Assembly: GCA_028279275.1 (NCBI GenBank)
Contig: JANQOB010000018.1
Span: forward strand, 124,001-188,000
DNA length: 64,000 nt
Direction: 5' to 3'
From: Gammaproteobacteria bacterium
GTDB lineage: Bacteria; Pseudomonadota; Gammaproteobacteria; UBA4575
Shown: piece by piece, positions 8,908-19,180 of the stretch
Numbering within the stretch: the first letter of the stretch is position 1
Layout of the letters: each line of letters starts with the position of its first letter
Translations under genes and position numbers: made by a program
Notes under the pieces: generated by a model
What the model saw: the letters and a program-made list of their open reading frames with translations, nothing else
What the model was told of the DNA's origin: nothing
Database searches by the model: none

Positions 8908-9747
8908 CTATTTAATATTATCGACCGGAATTCTAATTTCTCCATTCATCGATGTTTGTAGACTTGATTTACGTGCATATCCGTAAATTACTTCGTAACT
9001 TGCCGGCAATAGGCCATTTTTTTGGCGAAAAGATTCATAGGCTTTTATCACTCTTTGAAATTTAGCCTTACCGGTTAAACCTAATAAAGAGCTTTTAGCC
9101 TGAGTTGCAAATTTACCTCGACTACCCGTTGCTTTCAGGTCCTTCAGTAATTGTTGAATTTTTTCATACTCAACAACAATCATCTCTCTATCTACTACTG
9201 GATCTGTATATTGCTGACTCAGCAACATATCGCCGATATGGTGCATATCTATAAAATTATGCACATGGTCTAGTTGATCTACTTGTGCCCAACTTTGGCG
9301 TAACTCTATCAATGTGTCAGGGCCAAAAGTAGTGAATAACAGCGCTCCATCATTTTTCAGAATCCGTGAACACTCCGCTAATACTTGTGGTAAATCTTCA
9401 CACCATTGAAAAGTAGAAGTAGAAAAAATGAGGTCTACTGATGAATTTTTTATCGCCAAGCGTTCAGCATCATTACAAATTGATAAAAATTTTTTATTTT
9501 GTTCTAACATTGACAAAGCAATATCACTGGCAATTATTAGACTGTCCGGGAATAGTTTTTGCAATCCATTCAGGCTTGTACCAGTGCCGCTACCAATATC
9601 AAGAATAACCTTCGCTTGTAATTTAAGCATTTGCAAACGTTCTAATGCACGATGACATATTTCTTCTTGCACGATAGCTGCTGAATCATAGGTTTTCGCT
9701 GCTTTAGAAAAGTCTTCGCGAATTCGTTGTTTATTTAGTTCCGACAT
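8908..9747 (-). CDS. bioC: malonyl-[acyl-carrier protein] O-methyltransferase BioC
   Basis: 279-aa SAM-dependent methyltransferase that methylates malonyl-ACP to start pimelate synthesis for biotin. The N terminus (INKQRIREDFSKAAKTYDSAA-like) and motif I (VILDIGSGTGTSL) are typical, as are FSTSTFQWCEDL and LLFTTFGPDTLIELRQSW, the BioC signature. It follows bioH with an 11-bp gap, and the pair forms the methylation and demethylation ends of the pathway. No bioF, bioA, bioD or bioB lies in this window. Confidence 0.93.
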   Translation of the reverse strand: MSELNKQRIREDFSKAAKTYDSAAIVQEEICHRALERLQMLKLQAKVILDIGSGTGTSLNGLQKLFPDSLIIASDIALSMLEQNKKFLSICNDAERLAIKNSSVDLIFSTSTFQWCEDLPQVLAECSRILKNDGALLFTTFGPDTLIELRQSWAQVDQLDHVHNFIDMHHIGDMLLSQQYTDPVVDREMIVVEYEKIQQLLKDLKATGSRGKFATQAKSSLLGLTGKAKFQRVIKAYESFRQKNGLLPASYEVIYGYARKSSLQTSMNGEIRIPVDNIK

Positions 9748-9758
9748 TTATGAAAAGT

Positions 9759-10532
9759 TTAATTCTCCTGCATCATTAGTTTTACGTTTTCAATAAAAAC
9801 TTTTGGATGTGATAAAAATGGAACGTGTCCTGCATCCACAATTTTGTGCAAACTGACATTGTCCCAAATTTTTGCAGTATCTTCTGCGGCATGCATAGAT
9901 GAAACCTGATCTTTCTCGCCTTGCATAATATGTATATGTGCATGTTGAGCGTTGTCGCTACTACGTAAATCTATATTATTTAGCCATCGCAGTCCCCAAG
10001 TTATATTTTTCAATGGTTGATGCATTGCAGCATATTCAAGTGAATGCATTATTTTTTTCGAGCTTGCGCCATGCAATGTTTGAAGTATGTGAAATTGCTT
10101 TATAGCTTGTTGGGGTGAATGTTTAAAATTAAGTGAAAATTTCTTTAACGTCTCTGCGGACATACCATTAGGCCAATTTTTACTGGCGATAAACTTAGGT
10201 GTACTTGCAATAAGCATTAAATTATTTACTCGGTGCGGAAAACGCTGCAAAAATAATTGTGCACACAGCCCGCCTAATGACCATCCAACTATTGAGCAAT
10301 TTTCTGGCAACGTATTTGCCAACAAACTTAAGCCCTGTTCGACACTTTCGTCCCAGGCTATGGAGTGGTTTTCCCCATGACCAGGTAGATCGATACACCA
10401 AACCTGAAAGTTTTTGCATAGGTCATTCAAACATAATTGCCAAATCTTCGAACTTGATCCCCATCCATGTAACAATACCAATATGGGCGCTTGCTTAGTT
10501 TCTTCAAACTTCGTGACATGTAATTTAGACAT
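9759..10532 (-). CDS. bioH: pimeloyl-ACP methyl ester carboxylesterase BioH
   Basis: 257-aa alpha/beta hydrolase, nearly the length of E. coli BioH (256). It removes the methyl ester from pimeloyl-ACP methyl ester. HGWGSSSKIW forms the oxyanion region, GWSLGG holds the nucleophilic serine, and DAGHVPFLSHP holds the catalytic histidine. It is the first gene of the bioH-bioC pair. Only 6 bp separate its start from that of divergent plsY, so both promoters must overlap coding sequence. Confidence 0.9.
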   Translation of the reverse strand: MSKLHVTKFEETKQAPILVLLHGWGSSSKIWQLCLNDLCKNFQVWCIDLPGHGENHSIAWDESVEQGLSLLANTLPENCSIVGWSLGGLCAQLFLQRFPHRVNNLMLIASTPKFIASKNWPNGMSAETLKKFSLNFKHSPQQAIKQFHILQTLHGASSKKIMHSLEYAAMHQPLKNITWGLRWLNNIDLRSSDNAQHAHIHIMQGEKDQVSSMHAAEDTAKIWDNVSLHKIVDAGHVPFLSHPKVFIENVKLMMQEN

Positions 10533-10538
10533 TTAATA

Positions 10539-11159
10539 ATGGATAACGTACATTTTTTATATGTTATAGGCGCATACCTGCTTGGCTCGATTAACAGTGC
10601 CATTATCGTTAGCAAAGTATTTAGTTTACCTGACCCACGCAATTTAGGCTCTGGTAATCCGGGTGCAACAAATGTGTTGCGCACAGGTAATAAGCTTGCC
10701 GCTGGAATAACGCTAGTGGGTGACCTGTTAAAGGGATTGATACCTGTCTTACTTGTTCTATTAGTAACTTCCAACATGGGCTTGGTCGCTGCAACCGGAG
10801 TGGCAGCACTCCTCGGTCATATGTATCCAGTTTATTATCAGTTTAAAGGCGGTAAAGGTGTTGCTACGACACTAGGCGTGTTATTTGGATTTGATTGGTT
10901 TTTAGCAATCGTGTGGATTGGGCTTTGGTTAATCACCGCGATGTTGTTTCGTTATTCTTCTTTAGCTGCGCTGGTGGCAACCTTAACCACACTTATAATT
11001 GGTTGGTTAACTACGGATACATGGACAAGTTTTCGAGAAAATAATATTTTAATCGTGGCAGCTATTGCGCTTATGACTGTATTGGTTTTTTGGCGACACC
11101 GTGAAAATATTAAAAAATTACTTTCGGGAAATGAATCACAAATTGGAGCAAATAAGTAA
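10539..11159 (+). CDS. plsY: acyl-phosphate:glycerol-3-phosphate acyltransferase PlsY
   Basis: 206-aa inner-membrane enzyme that makes lysophosphatidate from acyl-phosphate. All three family motifs are present: AYLLGSINSAIIVSK, GSGNPGATNVLRTGN and HMYPVYYQFKGGKGVATTLG, with about five membrane helices. It is divergent from bioH and converges on tsaD, with an AT-only gap of 22 bp that shows no clear terminator. Confidence 0.96.
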   Translation: MDNVHFLYVIGAYLLGSINSAIIVSKVFSLPDPRNLGSGNPGATNVLRTGNKLAAGITLVGDLLKGLIPVLLVLLVTSNMGLVAATGVAALLGHMYPVYYQFKGGKGVATTLGVLFGFDWFLAIVWIGLWLITAMLFRYSSLAALVATLTTLIIGWLTTDTWTSFRENNILIVAAIALMTVLVFWRHRENIKKLLSGNESQIGANK

Positions 11160-11181
11160 GCTGATTTTTATTAAATTTAAT

Positions 11182-12207
11182 TTATAGATTTTCCAAGGAC
11201 CAGCGTGGCCGCACATTAATGGCAAGTTTATCGTCGGCAAAATTATGTGAATCTAGTTGATCTAATCTTAGCAAGCCTAGCTGTGCAACCATTGCGGCAT
11301 TATCTGTACAATATTCTGGCGCTGGATAAAATACTTCTAAACCTTTTTTAGCAAGTTTTTCTTTTAGCTGCTCTCGCAATTTTTTATTTGCCCCCACGCC
11401 CCCTGCAACCACTAAAGTCCTAGCTCCACTTTGCTCTAAGGCTCGCAGGGATTTTATTCTTAGAGTATCGACAATCGCATCTTCGAAAGCACGCGCTACA
11501 TCTGCACGGTCTTGATCATCAACACTTGAGAGTTCTTTTAATGTATTCAGAACATGCGTCTTAATACCACTAAAACTAAAATCTAATCCCGGCCTATCCG
11601 TCATAGGTCTTGGAAAAGAAAAACGCTGCGGATTACCCTCTAAAGCTAAGCGGGCAATCTCTGGTCCACCAGGATAAGGCAAACCTAACATTTGGGCAGT
11701 CTTATCAAAGGCCTCACCAACCGCATCATCAATGCTCTCGCCTAAAATTTTGTATTTTCCAACACTCTCGATTTTTACTAGTAAGGTATGACCTCCGGAA
11801 ACAAGAAGAGCAACATACGGAAATTGCGGAGCAATATTTTCAATTAAAGGGGCTAGAAGATGTGCTTCCATGTGATGCACTGCAATTGCCGGTTTACCGA
11901 TTGACCAAGCAAGGCTACGCGCAAATCCTGCTCCGACCATCAAGGCACCCATTAAACCCGGGCCTGATGTATAGGCCACAGCATCTATATCCTGCTTAAG
12001 CTGTAAACCCGCTGAGTGAAGCGTCTCTTTTACAAGTGGACTCAACTTTCGGATGTGGTCGCGAGAAGCAAGCTCCGGCACCACACCCCCATAAGGGCTG
12101 TGAAGTTCAATCTGAGAATACAGCTGGTTCGCTAATAAACCTTTCTTTTCACATAGGATTGCGGCGGCTGTCTCATCACAAGAAGTCTCTATTCCTAATA
12201 CACGCAT
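11182..12207 (-). CDS. tsaD: tRNA N6-adenosine threonylcarbamoyltransferase TsaD
   Basis: 341-aa ASKHA-fold enzyme of t6A37 tRNA modification, working with TsaB, TsaC and TsaE. The start [16 protein letters not shown] (ATG 12205-12207, with AAGGGA 10 nt upstream) matches homologues; an in-frame ATG at 12255 would add 16 unsupported residues. Metal-binding [10 protein letters not shown], the GGHTLLV and [10 protein letters not shown] motifs and a C-terminal [10 protein letters not shown] are all visible. It is divergent from rpsU, the classical gammaproteobacterial arrangement. Confidence 0.97.
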   Translation of the reverse strand: MRVLGIETSCDETAAAILCEKKGLLANQLYSQIELHSPYGGVVPELASRDHIRKLSPLVKETLHSAGLQLKQDIDAVAYTSGPGLMGALMVGAGFARSLAWSIGKPAIAVHHMEAHLLAPLIENIAPQFPYVALLVSGGHTLLVKIESVGKYKILGESIDDAVGEAFDKTAQMLGLPYPGGPEIARLALEGNPQRFSFPRPMTDRPGLDFSFSGIKTHVLNTLKELSSVDDQDRADVARAFEDAIVDTLRIKSLRALEQSGARTLVVAGGVGANKKLREQLKEKLAKKGLEVFYPAPEYCTDNAAMVAQLGLLRLDQLDSHNFADDKLAINVRPRWSLENL

Positions 12208-12272
12208 AAGTGGATTATCCCTTGGATAAAGGCGTTTGGCATGTATTTTTGGCACATATACGAGTGAGCAAT

Positions 12273-12300
12273 TTGATATTCAAGACTCCCTCTGTATAAT
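12273..12300 (+). promoter_or_regulatory. sigma-70 promoter of rpsU
   Basis: TTGATA (12273-12278) and a perfect TATAAT (12295-12300) are separated by 16 bp. The predicted start, near 12307, gives a leader of about 30 nt before the rpsU ATG. Confidence 0.75.
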
Positions 12301-12338
12301 CGCGGCTCATTTTTCAATTGAGCAAGAAAGTTATTCAT

Positions 12339-12554
12339 ATGCCCGGTATACGTGTGAAAGAGAACGAACCTTTTGATTTCGCATTGCGACGTTTCCGTCG
12401 TTCATGTGAAAAAGCAGGTACGGTTACCGAAGTTCGTCGTCGTGAAGCCTATGAAAAACCAACTGAAATTCGTAAGCGTAAAGCTGCTGCTGCCGTAAAA
12501 CGCAACCTCAAGCGCGTCGCACGAACCAGCTTGCGTAGACGCCGCCTTTACTGA
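12339..12554 (+). CDS. rpsU: 30S ribosomal protein S21
   Basis: 71-aa basic ribosomal protein, the same length as E. coli S21. It starts [19 protein letters not shown] and ends in the arginine-rich LRRRRLY. The ATG at 12339 is chosen over an upstream in-frame TTG because S21 proteins begin MP-x-I. S21 helps 30S subunits base-pair with mRNA leaders. It is followed at 41 bp by yqeY rather than by dnaG, so the rpsU-dnaG-rpoD operon is split here. Confidence 0.98.
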   Translation: MPGIRVKENEPFDFALRRFRRSCEKAGTVTEVRRREAYEKPTEIRKRKAAAAVKRNLKRVARTSLRRRRLY

Positions 12555-12594
12555 GTAAAGTTATTGCTCTCACACCGCTAGGTGTTTAAATAAC

Positions 12595-13041
12595 ATGTCC
12601 CCTCTCAAGTCTAAATTAACTGAAGACATGAAATCCGCCATGCGTGATGGCGATAAGTCTCGACTACAAACGATTCGTCTCATCCTTTCTGCGGTAAAAC
12701 AGCAAGAAGTCGATACTCGAGAAGAACAAACAGATGATGACATCATTGCATCTTTAACAAAAATGCAAAAACAGCGCCGCGAATCAATTAGCCAATTTGA
12801 AAAAGCTGAACGACAAGATTTAGTAGACAAAGAAAAACAAGAATTAGAAGTTATTAGTGAATATTTACCTGAAGCACTCAGCGAAGATGAAATCGATCAG
12901 CTAATCTCTGAAGCAATGACTGCATCAGGGGCTAGCAGCATTAAAGATATGGGTAAGATAATGGGTATACTAAAACCCAAATTAGCTGGCCGTGCAGATA
13001 TGGGCGTCGTAAGCGCTAAAATCAAATCTTCTTTGTCTTAA
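12595..13041 (+). CDS. yqeY: GatB/YqeY domain-containing protein
   Basis: 148-aa YqeY family protein: an N-terminal four-helix region (LKSKLTEDMKSAMRDGDKSR, TIRLILSAVKQ) and a GatB-like C-terminal domain (ISEYLPEALSEDEI, GKIMGILKPKLAGRADM). It resembles the tRNA-binding tail of the amidotransferase GatB, but its own function is not settled. It usually follows rpsU, as here. A small hairpin (ACACC-GCTA-GGTGT, 12572-12585) sits just before the ATG and covers the only candidate ribosome binding site. Confidence 0.93.
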   Translation: MSPLKSKLTEDMKSAMRDGDKSRLQTIRLILSAVKQQEVDTREEQTDDDIIASLTKMQKQRRESISQFEKAERQDLVDKEKQELEVISEYLPEALSEDEIDQLISEAMTASGASSIKDMGKIMGILKPKLAGRADMGVVSAKIKSSLS

Positions 13042-13117
13042 CCATGCTCTATAATGGTTATTATCATTGATATAGTAGCCCTCACAATTTAGTGGGCTGA
13101 TTCTATAACTTTCTATT

Positions 13118-14179
13118 ATGGCAAATTTAAAAAATGACCTCTTCTTGCGTGCATTACGCAAGGAACCAATCGAACGTACTCCTATATGGATCATGCGTCA
13201 GGCAGGGCGTTACTTACCCGAATACAGAGCTACTCGAAAAAAAGCCGGCGATTTTTTAACTCTTTGTAAAACACCTGAGCTGGCATGTGAAGTAACTCTA
13301 CAACCTATCGACCGTTACGCATTGGATGCGGCGATTCTATTCTCTGACATTCTTACTATACCTGATGCACTCGGTCTCGGTTTGCAATTTAGTGAAGGAG
13401 AAGGGCCTAGCTTTAAATCACCGATTACTTGTTTATCTGATGTAGAACGCATTACTAATCTTGCGCCGATGAATGAGCTCGGTTACGTCACGGACGCAGT
13501 CAGCTTGATACGCAAAGAGCTCAATGGCCGTGTACCTTTGATTGGTTTTTCGGGTAGTCCCTGGACCTTGGCTACTTATATGGTTGAAGGCAAAGGCAGT
13601 AAAGAGTTTCATAAAGTTAAAGGCATGATGTATCAAGAACCTGATACTTTAGAAAAATTACTAACTGTACTAAGTGACTCCGTTACAGATTATCTTGCAG
13701 CACAAGTTGATGCTGGAGCACAAGCTGTGATGATTTTTGATACATGGGGTGGAGTATTATCAAAGGAATCGTATTTAAAGTTTTCTTTAAGACCCATGCA
13801 GGAAATCGTACACAAGCTCAAAAACAAATCTTCTATGCAAAACGTGCCTATCGTTTTATTTACCAAAGGTGGTGGTAACTGGCTAAATGAAATGGCAGCC
13901 ACAGGATGCGACGCATTAGGATTAGATTGGACTACAGAAATAGCGCATGCCAAAGCACAAGTGGGCGATAAAGTTTCCTTGCAGGGCAACCTCGATCCAT
14001 GTGTATTATATGGCAGTGACAATGTTATTCGTGAAGAGGTAAAAAAAGTTCTCGATAAATTTGGCAAAGGAACGGGTCACGTGTTTAATCTTGGTCATGG
14101 TATTCATCAGTATGTAGATCCTGACAAAGTTACCGTGCTTGTTGAAGCTGTGCGAGAATTTAGCCCTGCATACCATTAG
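13118..14179 (+). CDS. hemE: uroporphyrinogen decarboxylase
   Basis: 353-aa cytoplasmic enzyme that decarboxylates uroporphyrinogen III to coproporphyrinogen III in heme synthesis. Family motifs are [15 protein letters not shown] at the N terminus, [28 protein letters not shown]-type loop, and [13 protein letters not shown] near the C terminus. Length matches E. coli HemE (354). It starts 76 bp after yqeY and overlaps the convergent 14160-14786 gene by 20 bp. Confidence 0.97.
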   Translation: MANLKNDLFLRALRKEPIERTPIWIMRQAGRYLPEYRATRKKAGDFLTLCKTPELACEVTLQPIDRYALDAAILFSDILTIPDALGLGLQFSEGEGPSFKSPITCLSDVERITNLAPMNELGYVTDAVSLIRKELNGRVPLIGFSGSPWTLATYMVEGKGSKEFHKVKGMMYQEPDTLEKLLTVLSDSVTDYLAAQVDAGAQAVMIFDTWGGVLSKESYLKFSLRPMQEIVHKLKNKSSMQNVPIVLFTKGGGNWLNEMAATGCDALGLDWTTEIAHAKAQVGDKVSLQGNLDPCVLYGSDNVIREEVKKVLDKFGKGTGHVFNLGHGIHQYVDPDKVTVLVEAVREFSPAYH

Positions 14180-14786
14180 TTTGCAACATCTCTTGCAAAC
14201 CTTTTATATTCACTCTCTGCATACTACGATTTTGACTTTTACTTTTTGGTAGCTGGTGTTGCTGCCGCAAAGAAAATACCAATACTTCTACTTCAAAATT
14301 CTGATACTCAAAACAAATAGTAGGCACATGTATTAATTGATTATTTAACTTTAATCGTCTCTCTGCAATATCAACACTTAAGCCTTTCGCCTTAATTTGA
14401 TCGATGACATTTTCTACAGTGTCGCTTGAAACGTGGACACTGATAGGACTATTTACACCTGAAGTTCCTTCTAATACTGGCCCTACTAAAAATGGAGAAT
14501 AGGATTGTAAAAACTGCATGATCTCTAACGCAATTTTGCGTTGAGTAAAAACAATTTCTTTATGTTCTGGTAAAAAAGTATTTTGAAAAGAGCTGATTGC
14601 TTGCTCAATTTCAATATTGCTTGGTAAAGAGCCGAAATTTGAATTACCTAAGCGTTCACTAGCTTTTAATTTTGCGCGGCGAAAGTCCTTAATCCCTTCG
14701 AGCATGATAATTTTTGCAGTTTCATCTGCAAGAGCACATCGTAGTCTATCAACTTTAGGATAAATAGATTTTTTGTCACTCTTCAT
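14160..14786 (-). CDS. conserved-looking hypothetical protein, possibly nucleotidyltransferase-like
   Basis: 208 aa, not confidently recognised. The N-terminal half is helical and charged (residues 1-100). Then comes [21 protein letters not shown], which loosely resembles the GS-x10-D turn of the nucleotidyltransferase fold, and a beta-rich stretch ([18 protein letters not shown]). The C terminus is basic and Gln-rich. No signal peptide or membrane helix is seen. It converges on hemE with a 20-bp overlap and lies 51 bp downstream of PBP1a on the same strand, so it may share the PBP1a transcript. Activity is not inferable from motifs alone. Confidence 0.75.
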   Translation of the reverse strand: MKSDKKSIYPKVDRLRCALADETAKIIMLEGIKDFRRAKLKASERLGNSNFGSLPSNIEIEQAISSFQNTFLPEHKEIVFTQRKIALEIMQFLQSYSPFLVGPVLEGTSGVNSPISVHVSSDTVENVIDQIKAKGLSVDIAERRLKLNNQLIHVPTICFEYQNFEVEVLVFSLRQQHQLPKSKSQNRSMQRVNIKGLQEMLQTNGMQG

Positions 14787-14837
14787 CTTTAATCAAAAAG
14801 ATAAACACAAATTTTCAACACTGATAATTATGGTGTC

Positions 14838-17357
14838 TCAGAATAATTGCTCTGGAATCTCGATCACTTCGCCACCCGACTCAAAATTTTCTTGCTGATA
14901 AGTAATCTGGTTATCAATTTCGACACTACTGGTTGGTATAAATTCCTCACGAAACGTTTCTTCAATACCTCGGTCGCTATCTTGGTCCACCAAGAGTCCC
15001 GTTTTAGGGTCAATACGCATAGTGACAATTCCTTCGGGTGTTCGCAGCGTGTTCTCTTCATTACTCTCTAAGGCAATTCTCATATAGTCCATCCAAATCG
15101 GTAAAGCCGCTGTACCACCCACTTCCCGTTTCCCGAGTGGTTTATCTTGATCGAATCCCACCCATACGGTTGCCACAACATCCCCATTGAAGCCACTAAA
15201 CCATGCATCGTGCTGATTATTTGTTGTGCCCGTCTTACCTGCTAAATCATCTCTACCCAATTCGATGGCTTTCCTACCGGTTCCCCTTTTAATGACGTCT
15301 TTCATCATACTCACCATTTGATATGCATTCTCTTCATCTAACACTCTAGTGGCTAAACGGTCTTCGTTGATAGCATTTTTTGTTTCATCTGTATTAATTA
15401 CAGTCGTATCGATTTGCTCTCCTGAAATCTGGATATCCTCAATTTCATCGTAATCATCTATTTCATCATTAATAAGTGAACATTCTATTTCACAAAACAC
15501 CAAATCACCGGCCTGGTATAGAATTTCGCCTTTATCATTTTCTATTCTTTCGATTAGGTAAGGTTCAATATGGTAGCCGCCATTTGCAAAAACGGTATAG
15601 CCGCTAGCAAGCTCAAGTGGAGATACAACTCCTGAACCTAATGCCAAAGTCAAATCATAAGGAAGACGTTCACGATCAAATCCAAATTTTGTGACGTGTT
15701 GCATTGCGTGGCGACGCCCCATATCGTTCAGCAAACGAATTGAAACCATATTGCGTGATTTGAATAAAGCCACTCTTAAACGTGTCGGACCAAAAAATTT
15801 ACCGCTGTAATTTTGCGGACGCCAGGTATCTTCTAAGGCAACATCCTCAAATACAACAGGCGCATCATTAATAATACTTGCAGGCGTGTAGCCAGAATCC
15901 AGAGCGGCAGAATATATAAATGGTTTGAAACTGGAACCTGGTTGACGTTTAGCTTGGACAGCTCGATTAAATTTACTGTAGTAATAATCAAATCCTCCAA
16001 CTAAAGCCAAAATACTGCCATTACTTGGATCCACTGAAACGAGTGCTCCTGAAACACTTGGGATTTGTGCTAAGTACCACTGCTTAGCATCTTCTGTTGT
16101 GACGCGAATGACATCACCAATATTGAATATTTTTCTGAAATCACTTGGTTCGTCTCCCACAGAATTTTCATTTAAATATGGTCGAGCCCAAATTGCGTTG
16201 CCTAACGGAATAGTGATCGTTTGTTCTGCCCCTATGTATACTTGAATTTCTTGCTCAGTAATATTTGTGATTACCCCAGGAAGTAAACCACCTACATCTG
16301 TCATTTCACTCAAGGTTTCATCTAATTGAGCTGTATCGATTTCTTCAAGTATGGCTTGATTAATTTCTACTTGAGCCTCGGCTCCTCGGTAACCATGACG
16401 ATGGTCATAAGCCTTTAATCCACTCACTAATGCGGTTCTTGCAGCTTGCTGCAAACGTGTATCAATAGTAGTAAATACACGATACCCCTTGTTATATGCG
16501 TCTTCGGTGCCATAAGTGTCAACAATATGTGCACGAACCATCTCACCTATATAAGGTGCATCCACTTCAACTCGCGGGTAATGGCGTGAAGCTGTTGCAG
16601 GTGCTGCAATTGAGTTCTCGTATGTTTCTGTATCAATGTAATCCAATTCATACATTCTTCTTAAAACATAATTGCGACGTTGAACTGCACGACTTGGATT
16701 GATAATAGGATTAAACTTTGATGGCGCTTTAGGCAACCCTGCAATCATCGCGACTTGTGCATAATTTAACTCATCCACGTCAAGTCCGTAATAAACATCC
16801 GCTGCTGCACCTACACCGTAAGCACGATTACCTAAATAAATTTTGTTCAGATAAAGTTCTAGAATTTCGTCTTTACTAAGATTCTCAATATGCTCGATTT
16901 CCAGCGCAAGAAATATTTCTCGGATCTTACGTACGAGTTTTTTTTCACTCCCCAGAAAAAAATTGCGTGCTAACTGCATGGTGATTGTGCTGCCACCTGA
17001 TCTTATCTCTCTATAGCGTATTACTTCGATTGCAGCACGAAGCAATCCTTGATAATCCACTCCTGGATGTTCGTAAAAACGATCATCTTCTGCAGCTAAA
17101 AACGCCTGAATGACTGCTTGGGGATATTCTTTGATTTGTAAGGGTTGGCGTCGCTTCTCTCCATATACCGCGATGAGCTTATAATCTCGGCTGAAAACCT
17201 TCAAAGGCACTTGTAATTCCACATCTTTCAAAGTGCTCACACTCGGCAAACCCGGGGCAAAATAAAGGTAGGCCCCTACGCCAACGATCCCCGCAGCGAC
17301 GGAAATCCCGAAAATTCCGATGAATATGAGACGTAATAGCTTTAAAAACAATGGCAT
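14838..17357 (-). CDS. mrcA: penicillin-binding protein 1A (bifunctional class A PBP)
   Basis: 839-aa inner-membrane enzyme that polymerises and cross-links peptidoglycan. Residues about 8-30 are the anchor helix. The glycosyltransferase (GT51) domain shows EDDRFYEHPGVDYQGL and GGSTITMQLARNFFL. The transpeptidase domain has the nucleophile motif SSFK (GSSFKPFIYSAAL), SRN and KTGTT. An OB-like PBP1A insertion lies between them, with an acidic segment near residues 620-660. It is divergent from pilM, a standard neighbourhood in gammaproteobacteria. Confidence 0.97.
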   Translation of the reverse strand: MPLFLKLLRLIFIGIFGISVAAGIVGVGAYLYFAPGLPSVSTLKDVELQVPLKVFSRDYKLIAVYGEKRRQPLQIKEYPQAVIQAFLAAEDDRFYEHPGVDYQGLLRAAIEVIRYREIRSGGSTITMQLARNFFLGSEKKLVRKIREIFLALEIEHIENLSKDEILELYLNKIYLGNRAYGVGAAADVYYGLDVDELNYAQVAMIAGLPKAPSKFNPIINPSRAVQRRNYVLRRMYELDYIDTETYENSIAAPATASRHYPRVEVDAPYIGEMVRAHIVDTYGTEDAYNKGYRVFTTIDTRLQQAARTALVSGLKAYDHRHGYRGAEAQVEINQAILEEIDTAQLDETLSEMTDVGGLLPGVITNITEQEIQVYIGAEQTITIPLGNAIWARPYLNENSVGDEPSDFRKIFNIGDVIRVTTEDAKQWYLAQIPSVSGALVSVDPSNGSILALVGGFDYYYSKFNRAVQAKRQPGSSFKPFIYSAALDSGYTPASIINDAPVVFEDVALEDTWRPQNYSGKFFGPTRLRVALFKSRNMVSIRLLNDMGRRHAMQHVTKFGFDRERLPYDLTLALGSGVVSPLELASGYTVFANGGYHIEPYLIERIENDKGEILYQAGDLVFCEIECSLINDEIDDYDEIEDIQISGEQIDTTVINTDETKNAINEDRLATRVLDEENAYQMVSMMKDVIKRGTGRKAIELGRDDLAGKTGTTNNQHDAWFSGFNGDVVATVWVGFDQDKPLGKREVGGTAALPIWMDYMRIALESNEENTLRTPEGIVTMRIDPKTGLLVDQDSDRGIEETFREEFIPTSSVEIDNQITYQQENFESGGEVIEIPEQLF

Positions 17358-17540
17358 AAGCTTACAATTAACAGTGAAGTAGTGAGTTACCTTATGAGTT
17401 AGGTATCAGAACCTAATTTGAACGGTTGAGCAAGTATTTTGCTAAACCCACCATTTGATATAGAGTTACACACAGTTTCTAACATACATATATATAAGCC
17501 AACTATAACCATCGCAAATACTAATTAATTTATTACTAAC

Positions 17541-18602
17541 GTGTTGTTTTTCAATCGAAATAAAGGCCCTGTCGTAGGCTTAGATATTAGCTCTTCTTCT
17601 GTAAAGGCGATGGAGTTTTCACAAACCAGTAATGGTTATCGGGTAGATCATTACGGAGTGGAACCACTTCCTTCCAATGCAGTTACTGAAAAAGTAATTT
17701 CTGATGTCGATGCAGTTGGTGAAAGCATTAGACAGGTAATGAAGAAGTCTAGTTCCAAAGCTAAAAACTGCTGTCTGGCTGTAGCTGGCTCCGCTGTGAT
17801 TACCAAAGTAATTACCATGCCTGCAAATTTAAGTGAAGAAGATCTAGAAGGTCAAATTCAACTAGAAGCGGATCAATATATTCCTTATGCCTTAGAAGAA
17901 GTCAATTTAGATTTTGATATTTTAGGGCCCACTGACGAAAACCCTGAAACGATTGACGTGCTACTTGCGGCATCACGCAGCGAGAATGTAGATATGCGTG
18001 TGGCAGCAGCAGAAGCTGCCGGTTTGATACCAATTGTGGTCGATGTAGAAGCCTATGCTATTGAGAATGTATTTCCCATCTTAACGGAAGCCGTTGAAGA
18101 TCGTGGACGTGATAAAACCGTCGCGATCTTAGATATCGGAGCTACCATGACCAGCCTGAACGTTCTTGATGATCACAAGATGGTGTATACCAGAGAACAG
18201 CCGTTTGGTGGTAAACAACTCACTGAAGAAATCATGCATCAGTATGGTTTAACTTTTGAAGAAGCAGGTTTGGCTAAGAAAGAAGGCGGTTTGCCTGAAA
18301 ACTACGTTTCCGATTTATTAGAGCCATTTAAAAATACCGCAGCACAGCAAGCAAATCGATTTTTACAATTTTATTATTCTGCTAGTCAACACGTTACCGT
18401 AGATCATTTATTACTTGCCGGTGGTTGTGCAGCCATCCCAGGACTCGATGAAAGAATTGCAAATGAAACGGGTATCCAGACCACCATAGCGAACCCTTTC
18501 AGTCATCTGTCACTTGGATCCAAAATTAATCCACAGTCATTAGGTGCTGATGCACCTTCAATGTTAATAGCGTGCGGTTTGGCGCTGAGAGCTTTTGATT
18601 AA
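17541..18602 (+). CDS. pilM: type IV pilus assembly ATPase-like protein PilM
   Basis: 353-aa actin-like (FtsA-fold) cytoplasmic protein that docks on PilN and couples the inner-membrane alignment complex to the motor. VVGLDISSSSVKAMEF is phosphate loop 1, AILDIGATMTSLNVLDD phosphate loop 2, and HLLLAGGCAAIPGLDE the adenosine motif. The start is GTG 17541 (or TTG 17544); neither has a clear ribosome binding site. It opens the pilMNOPQ operon, with 15 bp to pilN. Confidence 0.96.
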   Translation: MLFFNRNKGPVVGLDISSSSVKAMEFSQTSNGYRVDHYGVEPLPSNAVTEKVISDVDAVGESIRQVMKKSSSKAKNCCLAVAGSAVITKVITMPANLSEEDLEGQIQLEADQYIPYALEEVNLDFDILGPTDENPETIDVLLAASRSENVDMRVAAAEAAGLIPIVVDVEAYAIENVFPILTEAVEDRGRDKTVAILDIGATMTSLNVLDDHKMVYTREQPFGGKQLTEEIMHQYGLTFEEAGLAKKEGGLPENYVSDLLEPFKNTAAQQANRFLQFYYSASQHVTVDHLLLAGGCAAIPGLDERIANETGIQTTIANPFSHLSLGSKINPQSLGADAPSMLIACGLALRAFD

Positions 18603-18616
18603 GGAATATCAAACAA

Positions 18617-19180
18617 ATGGCTAGAATAAATTTATTACCCTGGCGCGAAACACGCAGACGCGAACAACAAAAAGAATTCTTTACCTTAATGGGTTTGGCA
18701 GGGGCACTTTGCGCAGCAGTGGTATTACTTACCCACTTTGAAATCAATGGCAGGATTACTCATCAAGAAAAACGCAATCAATTTATAACAAATGAAATTA
18801 AAGTATTGGATGGGCAAATTGCGGAAATCAAAAAACTAGACTCTACACGACAGGCGCTTATTGAACGCATGGAAGTCATTCAAAATCTACAAGCTGCGCG
18901 ACCCGGTGTAGTGCATTTGTTTGATGAATTAGTCAAAACATTACCTGATGGTGTACATCTTTCCAGCCTTAAGCAAACTGACAATAATATTCAGTTATCT
19001 GGGCGAGCTGAATCCAATGCACGTGTATCATCCTATATGCGTAAAATCGAAGACTCTGAGTGGCTAGCTAAGCCAAGTTTAGGTGTTATTGAAACCAAAG
19101 ATACAGAGCTTGCACGCATAAGCAGTTTCAATATGACTGCACAACAAATTAATCCAAATATTGAAGAGCAAGAAGAATAA
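18617..19180 (+). CDS. pilN: type IV pilus assembly protein PilN
   Basis: 187-aa bitopic inner-membrane protein. The conserved INLLPWRETRRREQQKEF cytoplasmic motif that binds PilM is at residues 4-21, followed by one helix (about 24-42), a coiled coil and a periplasmic ferredoxin-like domain (VHLSSLKQTDNNIQLSGRAE). It pairs with PilO to form the alignment subcomplex. Its stop abuts the pilO ATG. Confidence 0.96.
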   Translation: MARINLLPWRETRRREQQKEFFTLMGLAGALCAAVVLLTHFEINGRITHQEKRNQFITNEIKVLDGQIAEIKKLDSTRQALIERMEVIQNLQAARPGVVHLFDELVKTLPDGVHLSSLKQTDNNIQLSGRAESNARVSSYMRKIEDSEWLAKPSLGVIETKDTELARISSFNMTAQQINPNIEEQEE